NCBI GenBank assembly: GCA_963707905.1
Contig: CAVPSA010000027.1
Location: forward strand, 67,579 to 131,578
DNA: 64,000 bases
From: DASXKD01 sp963707905
GTDB taxonomy: Bacteria; Actinomycetota; Actinomycetes; Streptosporangiales; Streptosporangiaceae
Reading direction: 5' to 3'
The notes below the pieces were generated by a model. The model was not told the origin of the DNA, did not search any database, and saw nothing but the letters and a program-made list of their open reading frames with translations. The first letter of the stretch is position 1; each line of letters begins with the position of its first letter. Both the position numbers and the translations under genes were made by a program. Positions 35,931 through 44,825 of the stretch are shown here, one piece after another.

Positions 35931-36741
35931 ATGATGACGCAGCCAGGCGACGGGATGCGGTGGCCGCAGCTGGCTGAGCTTGCCGTCCGTGCGGCCCGTC
36001 ATGCCCAGGCGGGATCCCCGCAGATATGGACCGTCGCGGCGGTGGTCGTGGCCATTGTCGGCTCCGTCATCGTGGCGTGGCAGGCGCTGGAGACGCACCG
36101 CACGACCACGCTGAGCCAGCGGACACTTGAGGTCTCTAACTCCCTTGCCATCGACGCCGCCCGCAGCCGCCTGGACCAGGACGCGCCCCGCATCGACGTG
36201 TACGTGGAGCAGGTGTCGGTCCCCGGGGAAACGTCCGGGGCGCAGTGGCGCCTGGAGGCGGATGCTGCTCGATTGATACGGGTGCAGGCGCAGGTCACGG
36301 GTCGTCAATCTCATGAACGACAGGACCATTCACCTCAAGGTGCACGGCCTGCAAGACGGCGCGATGCGCGCCGACGTAGAGGTCCTGCTCGTTCCTGCCG
36401 CGAAGCTGTCCTACTTCCTGACGGCCACCTTCACCTTGAGCCAATGGGCGGAGAACTGGGCGTCACATCAAGCCGGAAACCCTCTCCCCAATGTCGTGGA
36501 AGGCGCTGTCATAGCAGGGGACGACAGGGACGAAGGCGTCGTGGATACCTGGCCCTTGGCACTTGCCGCATGGCCCATTCAGCCGGCTGACGACTCGGAC
36601 GGTACCTGGCAGCTGAGCGCGGGGATGCCGGGCAGCGACTGGTTCCAGATCGCCATCCGCCCGCTCCGCGAGCGCGGTTACTGGATCTCCCAGCGGCGAA
36701 ACATCCCGATGCCGGAGCCGTCGCACTACAGGCCCCGGTAG
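35931..36741 (+). pseudogene. Single-pass membrane protein, one frameshift
   Basis: The frame from ATG 35931 has one membrane helix (WTVAAVVVAIVGSVIVAWQ), a coiled-coil-like stretch and a strand-rich segment (IDVYVEQVSVPGE). At about 36297 an extra base must be removed to continue as RVVNLMNDRTIHLKVHGL and end at 36741. The restored protein has about 269 residues. Family unknown. It is divergent from the STAND-like pair and convergent with the recombinase, overlapping its last 16 bases. Confidence 0.6.
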
Positions 36742-37862
36742 CCCCGGCAGCGCGCACAGGTCCGCCCACCCAGTTCGTCCAGCTGCCCCGCTGGAATGTA
36801 GCGGGAATGGCAGCGCTGCCCCTGCGCCGCGCGCAGCGCGTCGGTGCGCCCATGGCACAGGTAGTAGCGATAGCCGGCCGCGCTTTGGCGGGCGCCGCAC
36901 GACAGCCGGCAGGTGCCGCAGCTGACCAGGGCGCGCAGTAAATACTCATGGCGGGTGTTCCGGGCCGCGCTTTGCTGGTTGGCATCCAGCTTGGCCTGGA
37001 CCTGGGCGAAGGTGTCCTCCGGCACGATCGGCGGGACTGGCACCTCGATCCAGTCCTCCGGCGGCCGGGGGGCATGGCTGATCCCCGGCCCGGCTGGCAG
37101 CATCGCCGACTTGCGCTGCCGGGCCGGTGCCACCCGGGTTCGGTTGGTCAGCGCCCGGCCCGCATACGCCGGGTTCCGCAGCATCCAGCGGACGCTGGCC
37201 GCGTTCCAGCGCGGCTGGCCCCTGCGGGTGGCCACTCCCAGCTCGGTCAGCCGCCGGGCCAGCCGGTATACGGTCGCCCCCGGCTCCAGATACCAGTCGA
37301 ACAGCTGCGCGACCAGCACCGCCTCGCCGGGCTCGACCCGGACCGCGGCCGCATCCCGGGGCCGCTCGGGGTCCAGCCGGTAGCCAAACGGCGGCGTGGT
37401 CCACGGCAGCAGCGTGCCCGCCCGCAGCTTGGCCTGCCGGCCACGCCGCATCCGCTCGGTGATCAGCGTCCGCTCATACTCGGCCACCGCGCCGCGGATC
37501 TGCAGCAGCAACTGGTCGTGCGGGTCAGAGCTCATCGGCCGGTCCAAGAACTCCACCCGGCAGCCATGCCCGGCCAGTTCCTCGATCAGCAGCACCTGAT
37601 GAACGTAGTTGCGGGCCAGCCGGTCCGGCGCGGTCACCACCACCACGTCAAGATCGGCCAGCGCCGCATGATCACGCAGCCGGTCCAGCCCCGGCCGGCC
37701 AAGCCGGGCACCGCTATAACCGTCATCGCGGTAAACGTGCTGCTCATCCAGCTCCCAGCCGCGTTCGGCCACCGCTGCGCGCAGCCGGTCAAGCTGCTGC
37801 TCGATCGTCTGCGCCTGGGCCTGGCGGGTGGTCGACACCCGCGCATACACCGCTGCGCGCAT
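36726..37862 (-). CDS. Large serine recombinase, C-terminally shortened
   Basis: The protein has 378 residues. AAVYARVSTTRQAQAQTIEQ carries the catalytic serine; the resolvase domain continues to about 140. PFGYRLDPERP starts the recombinase domain, and a zinc ribbon (CGTCRLSC, then YLCHGR) follows at about 310-340. It ends abruptly after PAGQLDEL, where these enzymes normally continue into a coiled coil; another frame reads WADLCAL there, so a small indel near 36760 followed by loss of the rest is likely. GGGGAGGTG precedes ATG 37862. Such enzymes integrate phages and mobile elements. This one is probably crippled in synapsis control. Confidence 0.85.
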   Translation of the reverse strand: MRAAVYARVSTTRQAQAQTIEQQLDRLRAAVAERGWELDEQHVYRDDGYSGARLGRPGLDRLRDHAALADLDVVVVTAPDRLARNYVHQVLLIEELAGHGCRVEFLDRPMSSDPHDQLLLQIRGAVAEYERTLITERMRRGRQAKLRAGTLLPWTTPPFGYRLDPERPRDAAAVRVEPGEAVLVAQLFDWYLEPGATVYRLARRLTELGVATRRGQPRWNAASVRWMLRNPAYAGRALTNRTRVAPARQRKSAMLPAGPGISHAPRPPEDWIEVPVPPIVPEDTFAQVQAKLDANQQSAARNTRHEYLLRALVSCGTCRLSCGARQSAAGYRYYLCHGRTDALRAAQGQRCHSRYIPAGQLDELGGRTCARCRGYRGL

Positions 37863-38007
37863 CAGGCACCTCCCCGGCGATCAGCGCCAGCCCCGGCAGA
37901 TCGCCCTGCCCGGCCCAGCGCACCAGCAACTGGTAGGCCTGATCCCACCGGCGCTCGCCGTCGCGGCACGGGCTGAACTGGCGGCAGACGGTCCACGTCC
38001 GGTTCAT
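37789..38007 (-). CDS. Small ORF overlapping the recombinase start
   Basis: ATG 38007 opens a 72-residue frame starting MNRTWTVCRQFSPCRDGERR, then WDQAYQLLVRWAG. It overlaps the first 74 bases of the recombinase gene in another frame. The charged, Trp-rich opening looks like a conserved small protein, and the overlap implies coupled translation. Function unknown. Confidence 0.5.
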   Translation of the reverse strand: MNRTWTVCRQFSPCRDGERRWDQAYQLLVRWAGQGDLPGLALIAGEVPDARSGVCAGVDHPPGPGADDRAAA

Positions 38008-38173
38008 CGGGCACTCCTACCAAAGCAACATCGGTCTTGGAGAGTAGATGCCCGCAATCGCAGCGGCCGGTGCCACCAGCTCAAACTCAGCCGCAACCGC
38101 CGCACGCAACAGAACTTGCCATTTGTGATTAGACCATCGAGCGGGGCTACCGGGTTGATGGCCGCCGCCTTGG

Positions 38174-39236
38174 TCAGGTTGTGAATGGCTCGAGGATGTG
38201 GCTGAAGTCCCAGGTGTTCTGGGTGATGCCGGAGCAGGTGTTGCTGTCGACGGTGCCGGGGCAGCCGCCGTTGTCGCGCTGGATCGCCCAGATCGACAGG
38301 AAGTTCATGTTGTTGGCCTGGGCGAAGTTGAGCATGGTCGTGGCGTCGGTTCGCTAGGTGACCTCGGTCTTCTTCCGCAGGTCGTCGATGCCGGGCAGCA
38401 GCGTCATGCCCTCCATGTTCCAGAGCTGGGCCGAGGTCAGGCCAGGGAAGATGGATTGCGAGCTGGGTGTGGGTGCTGGTGGCCGCGTTTTCCGCCGCGG
38501 TGCCCATCTCCACCACGCCCTCTTTGGCGATGTAGTAGTCGAAGACCATGATGTTGACCGAGGTCACGGTGGCGCCGCTGGCCACGGCGCTCTGCAGCAC
38601 GGCCTCGCCGTTCGGGTCCAGGCCGTACTGCTCGACCGGGATCGTGTACTGGATCTGCAGCGGGATTCCGTTGGCCGCGGCCCACTGCTCGGTCAGCGCG
38701 ATCGCCTGGTTGCGGCGGGTGATCCCGGCGGTGTTGTTCAGCGAACTGGACTCGACGTCCATGTCGAGCCTGGTGACCCCGAGCGTGGTGATCACCTGCT
38801 CGTAGTCGGCCGCGATCGAGCCCACGTTCGTGCACGAGTCGGCGATCTCGGTGCCGCCGTGGTCGGCGCTGTACCCGCCGAACGACGGGATCACGTCACC
38901 GCCCGCGGCGCGCAGCGCCGCGATGTCCGAGGCGTAGTAGTTCAGCGGCTGGGCCGAGTTGCCGTTCCAGTCCAGCGAGCAGGAGTTCTTGCCGGTGGAC
39001 TGGAGGAACGCCAGCGTGAAGTACTTGACGCCGGACGCCTGGGACGTGGCGGAAAGGCTCGGGGTGTTCGGTGCGAGGTAGGTCTCGTAGTACGGCGCGT
39101 ACACATGGGCGGGCAGCGGCGTGTACGTGGTGGCCGCTGCGGCGGTGACAGTTCCGGCCGCGGGCCAGAGCGCGGCGGGCCAGAGCAAGGCGGCGGTGAT
39201 GGTCAGGCCGATCGCGGTGCGGTGACGGAGTCTCAT
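38174..39236 (-). pseudogene. GH18 chitinase with a frameshift and a stop codon
   Basis: ATG 39236 has GGGAG six bases upstream and starts a signal peptide. HVYAPYYETYLAPNTPSLS, FTLAFLQST, GDVIPSFGGYS and TRLDMDVESSS match GH18-type secreted chitinases, the last being the acidic catalytic strand. At about 38457 one extra base shifts the frame; corrected, it reads SIFPGLTSAQLWNMEGMTLL until an in-frame TAG at 38354-38356, then continues DATTMLNFAQANNMNFLSIW to the end at 38174. Two independent lesions make loss of function likely. Confidence 0.82.
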
Positions 39237-39311
39237 GAGGTCTCCCATCGGCTGTTCTTGGGATCGGGGCATGGCATTGCCCGGGGCCCGCAGGCCGGCC
39301 CCGGGCCGTCG

Positions 39312-42294
39312 TTAGGCCAAAATGTCGATCTTGGTGACGTTCCAGCCGGACACGCTGACTACAGCGGTGGCGCCCTGCAGGTCCGCGGAGTTCCAGGTAA
39401 CGGTGAGCGTCTGCGACTCGCCGGGGAACAGCGTGATGTCGTTGTTCTGCCAGAGCGAGGACTGCAGCTCGTTGTCGCCGGGCAGTTCCTGGCCGCCGGC
39501 GGTGCCGCGGCGCACGTCGGCGCGCAGCAGGAACGCGACCGTCGAGGCTTGAGGTGTTGGTGATCGTGACCGTGGTGGCGCGGTCCGCGCCGTCGGGCCC
39601 GGCCTGGTTCACCGTGCTGGCGGTGGCCGTGACCGAGGATTGCGGCAGGGTTTGCAGGCCGGTGAGGTTCGCGTACTGGGAGACGGTTCCCTGCGGCTGG
39701 CCGAGCGTCTTGGACCAGCTCACCACGTCCGGCTGGGTGGACAGCCAGTAGACGTTGCGGTCGATCAGGGTGCCGTTCTGCTTGAGCTGGAGTTCGACGA
39801 AGTAGGTCTGGACCGGGCTGGTGGGGACCTTCGGCGTGAGCACGCCGGTGAGCACCTGCTGGCTGGTCAGGCTGATGTTGCTGGCGGTCTGGTCGTCGAG
39901 CACGGTCCCGGCGAGGTTGTACACCTTCGCTTCGACCGACAGGCCGGCCTGGGTGGTGTTGCCGAGGTTGTCCAGGGTCACCGTGCCGGTGTCGAGGGCA
40001 TAGATCGCGTGCAGGCCGCGGTTCGCCTCCTGCGCGCCGAAGTAGCTGCCCGCCTGGTCGCCGTCGTTGTTGTACAGGTTCCACAGCAGGCTCGGCCAGC
40101 CCTTGTTCATCTGCCAGTAGATGGTCCCGGTGGCGGGGAGCGGCGTGTTGTTCGCGTGGTCGATGAACGACTCGAACTGGGCCCTGGTGTTCTCGTAGTC
40201 CTGGGCCTGCGCTTCCTCCACGTACTGGGCCAGGCTCGACCACTGGCCGTATCTGCTGGACAGGGCGGTGTCGAAGTGGCACAGCGTGCCGAACGAGTAG
40301 CCGGACTTGCAGCGTGGCTCGTAGTTGGCGTGGTACTGGTTCGCCTTCGTGTTCTGCCAGAGGTTGCTGAGGTCGCTGGCGGACATGAACCGGTTCAGCG
40401 AGTCCATGGTCGGGATGGTGTTGCCCGCGCTCTCCTCGCTGTCGTAACCCCAGGCGGCGCCGGCGTTGGTCACGGTTGAGTCGGTGCCGAGGTGGGTCGT
40501 GTCGTACCAGTAGTCCGGCGGGACCCAGTCGTAGGGGCCCTCCTTTTCGCCGGATGGGCCGAGCGTCGTCGTGCTCTTGTACTCGGCCGAGGCGATCAGC
40601 GGGGTCTGCGGGTAGAAGTCCGCGTTGGTGAACCCCGTGATCGAGACCGATTCCTGCTGGCTGCTCGGCTGGTTGTCGGACCACTGGAAGCTGAACACGC
40701 TCGGGTGGTTGCGCAGGTTCGTGCCTATGGTCTGGGCCGAGTTCTGCAGCACGTTCTGCTGCGCCGTGGTGAGGCTGCCGCCGACCTCCCAGGCGTCGCA
40801 GCACTGGAACCCGCCGTTGACCAGGATGCCGGCCTGGTCCATCTGCTGGAACCAGTCGCCCGGCATGATGTGGCCTTCGAGCCTGATCGTGTTGACGCCC
40901 ATGTTCTTCATCAGGGCGATCTGCTTCGCCGTGTCGGCGGCGGAGTAGTGCAGGAACAGGTTCGGGTCGTAGCCGCCGCCCCTGATGACGATCGGCACGC
41001 CGTTGATCTTGAAGGCTCTCGCGCCATTCGGCTCGATGGCGTTCGAGCCGGTCAGGTAGGACGTGACGGTCCTGATGCCGAAGGTTTCCGTGGTCGTGTT
41101 GTATTGGGTGGTGCCCTGGGCGACGGTGACGCCGAGCGTGTAGAGGGGCTGCGCGCCGAGCTGGTAGGGCCACCAGACCTGGGGGCTGGTGATGCTCAGC
41201 GCCGGGAAGCTGCCCGGGGTGAACTGGACGGTCTGCGTGGTGCTGGCCGGGACCGTGACGTTCTGGGTGACGACGACCGGCGTGCCGCTGTTCGGCGGGG
41301 TGATGGTCGCGGTCACCGTCGCGGCCTGGGCGGTGGCCGTGTAGTTGGTGACGTCGGTCTTGACGGTCAGGGCTGCGCTGGCCAGGCCGGCGGCGTCGGC
41401 CTGGTTGACGTGCGAGTTGCCGACCGCGAGCGCGCCGTCGACCTGGAGCTGGACCGGGAACTGGATGCCGGTGTTGTTGTCCGGCGGTATCTGGGTCCAG
41501 TCGACGTTGTCCAGCGTGAACATGCTGGTCGGGTCGTTCGGGTTGACCTCGATCGCCATTGAGTTGGTGCCCGAGCGAATCAGGCTGGTGATGTTGAAGG
41601 TCAACCTGGTGTAGGCGCCGGTGACGGTGGCGGACGTGGCCACCTCGGTGCCGTTCACCCAGACGTTGGCCGAGCCGACGACGCCGTTGACGATCAGGGT
41701 GGCGGCCTGGCCCGCTGCCAGGTTTGGCGTGAAGTCGGCGCGCCACCACCAGGGGACGTCGAACGCGGCGACCGAGTCCGGGCCGATCTTGGTCATGCTG
41801 CCGTAGCACAGCTGCATGTTGTTCGAGAAGAAGACGCTGTCCGGGCTGCTGGTGCTCTGGTTCACCGGCTGCAGCGCGGTGTCGCCAGGGCACTGGCCGT
41901 TCTGCGCCAGGGCCTCGATCTCGGTGCCCGGCGCGCCGGCGTCATCGTTGGTGACGGGCAGCCAGGTGGAGGTGTTGAAGCCGGGGGTGGAGATCTGCGC
42001 GCCGGTCTGGGTGGCCTTGGCGCTGCTCTGCACGGACCAGCCGCCGGTACCGAGGTTGGCGATGTCGCTGGCCCCGGTGTCTGACGGGCTCTGGCCGATG
42101 GCGGCGTGGTTTCGCGGTACCGCCGCCCGGCCGGGGGACCGGGCGGCCGGCCGGGAGTGCGGCGAGGCGGTCGCCGGAGCGCTCGGCACCAGCCAGGCGA
42201 GTGTCGTTGCCGCTATCGCAGCAGCGGCCCAGGGAATGGGGGTCCGGGGCCCTAGGGTCCGGCGGACTGAACGAGCACGAAGCATCCGTCGCAT
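39312..42294 (-). pseudogene. GH2 exo-beta-D-glucosaminidase-like, one late frameshift
   Basis: The protein has about 994 residues. After a signal peptide come a jelly-roll domain (VPWWWRADFTPNLAAGQ), an immunoglobulin-like domain and a TIM barrel (NGVPIVIRGGGYDPNLFLHY; FSFQWSDNQPSS; WGYDSEESAGNTIP), as in chitosan-degrading CsxA enzymes. The Asp of WSDNQ and Glu of DSEES are good catalytic candidates. Only the last domain is out of frame, from about 39549, where removing one base gives ASTVAFLLRADV. AGGAG lies about 11 bases before ATG 42294. It precedes the chitinase by 75 bases: a chitin/chitosan operon. Confidence 0.85.
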
Positions 42295-42362
42295 AGCTGG
42301 CCACTCCTGTCACGCAGCAGTTACCACGAACAGCGGCCGGCCCGGCTTGAACAGTCAATTAG

Positions 42363-42391
42363 TTCGTAACCTTTCCAAACAAACCTGTCAA
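42363..42391 (-). promoter_or_regulatory. Promoter candidate for the glucosaminidase-chitinase operon
   Basis: On the reverse strand a consensus TTGACA (42391-42386) and TACGAA (42368-42363) are 17 bases apart, about 70 bases before ATG 42294. Confidence 0.6.
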
Positions 42392-42636
42392 TAGGTCTTG
42401 TCCCTGCGCGCCGCCCCCTGGTGCGGCCGTCAGTGCCCGCGGCCCGCGGAACGGTAGCCCGCCGTCGTCGCCCAGCCGACTTCCCGGTCGGTGGCAGCAC
42501 CGACATCGTGCACTCGGTGCGCCCCCCGGGACGCTCGCGCGCCTGCCGCCCACACCCTGCGGCGCTCATCTCAAGGACGGTTCTGGCCACGCTTTAGTGC
42601 CAGCCGCTCGCGCCCCAAGATCGCCTTACCGCATAC
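42392..42636. other. Intergenic region between divergent operons
   Basis: No frame here has a ribosome binding site or recognisable family. The region separates the chitin operon from the EAD protease operon and holds no terminator or RNA that I can identify. Confidence 0.4.
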
Positions 42637-42668
42637 GTATACCGCAACGGTTCAGACCGGCGTATACT
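42637..42668 (+). promoter_or_regulatory. Paired GTATAC sites and -10 element upstream of the EAD protease
   Basis: The palindrome GTATAC occurs at 42637-42642 and 42662-42667, 25 bases apart. The second overlaps TATACT (42663-42668), a good -10 hexamer about 55 bases before ATG 42724. No convincing -35 is present, which would suit an activated or repressed promoter. Confidence 0.45.
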
Positions 42669-42723
42669 GCCACACGCAGCGGTGCCCGGGGCAAGCTCTT
42701 ATACGCTGCAGGGGGGTTCGGTA

Positions 42724-43767
42724 ATGACCTTTCTAGACGAATTGCCGCTTGACTGGGCGGATCCAGCCCTCCAGGAGCTGCATGAGATCCTTTATCGCAC
42801 GCTCTGGGAGCGCAACAAGATCGTCGACGTCACGTTAACGGCGGACCTCGATCCCGGTATGATCATGTGGGATCAGCCCGCCCGCTTCATCTGGCGCGAC
42901 GTGCTTACCCAGGCTCGCTTCCAGGGCACGCAAACCGAATTGCTCGGGCGGGTCAAGATCATCGCGCCGCAGGTGGGCATCCGGATCGACGAGCTCCTCC
43001 GCGCGCAGCCGATTGTGGCGGCTCCCGTGGAAACCGGCGATCAGGGCCCGGCCTGGAAGAACTTCAGCGATGACGGTGCAGACGAGAAGCTCATCGTGGA
43101 GAACGATGACACCCTGCTGGGAATCGCCTTCCTTCATCGAGGGCTGCAGGTCGCCCGGTCGGTGTGCAGAATCCGGGCTGCCTTTGGCAAGTCTGACTTC
43201 TATGGTTCCGGGTTCCGGGTAGCTGACGACCTGATTCTTACCAACCATCATGTGCTGCACAACATGAGGCGCGACGACGAGCCGGCCACCGCGGTGGAGG
43301 CATGGTTCAACTACGAGCTGGACTGGGACCGGCATGAGCTGACCCATCTTCCGGTTGAATGTGATCCCGCCTCTGTCGTGGGTGAAAAAGAGCATGACTG
43401 GTCAGTGATACGAGTTAAATCCCCCATTCCCGACCAGTATCCACCGGTCGATCTCGCCGGAATTGGCGAGGTCAATGTTGACGATCGTGTCTACATCATC
43501 CAGCATCCAGATGGCTTGCCGAAAATGGTGGGCATGCAGCATAACGTGGTGCGATATGTGGATGCCGACCTGCTGCAGTACTGGACGGATACGAAAAATG
43601 GCTCCTCGGGCTCCCCGGTCTTTGATGAAAAGTGGCGCCTCGTCGGCCTTCATCATCGCTGGGTCAAGCGCGAGGTCGGTGGCAGGCTCGAGTACCGTAA
43701 CCAGGGGCGGCGCATGACCCGGGTGCTGGAGCGAATGCGCGCCCTCGGGGTAGGGCCCGGGCTGTGA
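42724..43767 (+). CDS. EAD-like domain fused to trypsin-like serine protease
   Basis: The protein has 347 residues from ATG 42724 with AGGGGGG upstream. Residues 1-95 form a helical adaptor (LQELHEILYRTLWERNK; FIWRDVLTQARFQGTQTELL) like effector-associated domain 1. The protease domain has TNHHVLHN (His176), EHDWSV (Asp225) and NGSSGSPVFDE (Ser295), a complete triad. No signal peptide is present, so it acts in the cytoplasm. Its stop overlaps the next start (GTGA). In actinobacterial conflict systems such proteases are thought to be unleashed by a partner NTPase, then cleave host or invader proteins. Confidence 0.88.
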   Translation: MTFLDELPLDWADPALQELHEILYRTLWERNKIVDVTLTADLDPGMIMWDQPARFIWRDVLTQARFQGTQTELLGRVKIIAPQVGIRIDELLRAQPIVAAPVETGDQGPAWKNFSDDGADEKLIVENDDTLLGIAFLHRGLQVARSVCRIRAAFGKSDFYGSGFRVADDLILTNHHVLHNMRRDDEPATAVEAWFNYELDWDRHELTHLPVECDPASVVGEKEHDWSVIRVKSPIPDQYPPVDLAGIGEVNVDDRVYIIQHPDGLPKMVGMQHNVVRYVDADLLQYWTDTKNGSSGSPVFDEKWRLVGLHHRWVKREVGGRLEYRNQGRRMTRVLERMRALGVGPGL

Positions 43768-44825
43768 GCACGCCAGCCTCACGGTATGTCGGCATCGTAG
43801 CCGAGCTGTTCTGGAGAGCCAACGAAGCCCAGGAGATCGCGGACGCTGCTGGGATAGCAAACGCCGGGATAGCCTGGGGCCAGCCGGCCTTTTCCATCTG
43901 GAGCGACATCCTTAGGGTCGCCCGCAGGCAAGGGAGCTTCACGGACCTGCACGAGAGTATTATTTCGAAGTTCGGCCAGAAGGGTGATCATGAGGAGCTT
44001 GACAAGCTCGCGAATCTTATACAGAACCCGATGCTGCCGACTGGCTCCTACCATTCGGTGGATCCGTACCGCGCCCGCCTCGTCGGGCAGTTCACCCAGC
44101 GTGCTGTGTTCAACCGGTTCGACCTGCGGTCGAATTGTGCGAAAATGACCGACGGAATGCCAGCGTTGTTCATTGTCGGCGACCATCTCTCGGGCAAGAG
44201 TCATTCTTGGTATTATGTCCAGCACATTGCCGATGCCGAGGGTCATCTGGCCGTCCTGGTCGACATAGCTGACACGTGGGGTTCCGCCCAGTGCACCGCG
44301 GCTGAGCTTATGGGAGCCATCGCAGACCAGCTTGGGATCACCGTGGACCTCCGGGCCAGCGATCAGGTACAGCCTGATACCTGGCCAAGGTTTCTTGTCG
44401 GGAGGCTGATCGGCAGGCTGCCCTCGCTGCCCGGCGACGGCCGGAGGCGCTGGATCGTGATCGACGGCATCGATCGCGCGAATGTCACCCCGGATGCGAT
44501 CGGCCTGGTGGAATCGCTGGTGAGCGCGGCTGAGAAAGGCCGGCTCAGCAACCTTCAGCTCATCGTCACGGGCTACAACGGCGCGCTCATCGCGACTCCC
44601 CCGGCCGGCACCGGGGTGGAGCGTATCCAGGCAATTGAACGGCCCGAGGTCGAGCGGTTCTTCAAAGACGTCGGTCACGACTATGGCACGCAGGTCGAGG
44701 CAGACTTCCTCGCCTCGCTCATGCACAAGCTCTACACCGGCCTGGGGACGACGCCCGACCTAGGCATGCTCGGGATCAAAGCGGCTGACCTGGCGATTTC
44801 GGTGTTTGGGCAGGAAGGGCCATGA
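43764..44825 (+). CDS. EAD-like domain fused to P-loop NTPase
   Basis: The protein has 353 residues from GTG 43764. The N-terminal 90 residues (YVGIVAELFWRANEAQEIAD; FSIWSDILRVARRQGSFTDL) repeat the adaptor pattern of the protease. Walker A is GDHLSGKS (139-146) and Walker B WIVIDGID (230-237). The stop overlaps the next start (ATGA). The matching adaptor should bind the protease or the second EAD NTPase. It is probably the switch that links a signal to protease activity. Confidence 0.83.
   Translation: MSTPASRYVGIVAELFWRANEAQEIADAAGIANAGIAWGQPAFSIWSDILRVARRQGSFTDLHESIISKFGQKGDHEELDKLANLIQNPMLPTGSYHSVDPYRARLVGQFTQRAVFNRFDLRSNCAKMTDGMPALFIVGDHLSGKSHSWYYVQHIADAEGHLAVLVDIADTWGSAQCTAAELMGAIADQLGITVDLRASDQVQPDTWPRFLVGRLIGRLPSLPGDGRRRWIVIDGIDRANVTPDAIGLVESLVSAAEKGRLSNLQLIVTGYNGALIATPPAGTGVERIQAIERPEVERFFKDVGHDYGTQVEADFLASLMHKLYTGLGTTPDLGMLGIKAADLAISVFGQEGP

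Noticed and set aside
39359..41893. 844-codon reverse-strand frame inside the GH2 gene
   Set aside because: It is the +1 shadow of the glucosaminidase, rich in Arg/His/Gln with no domain.
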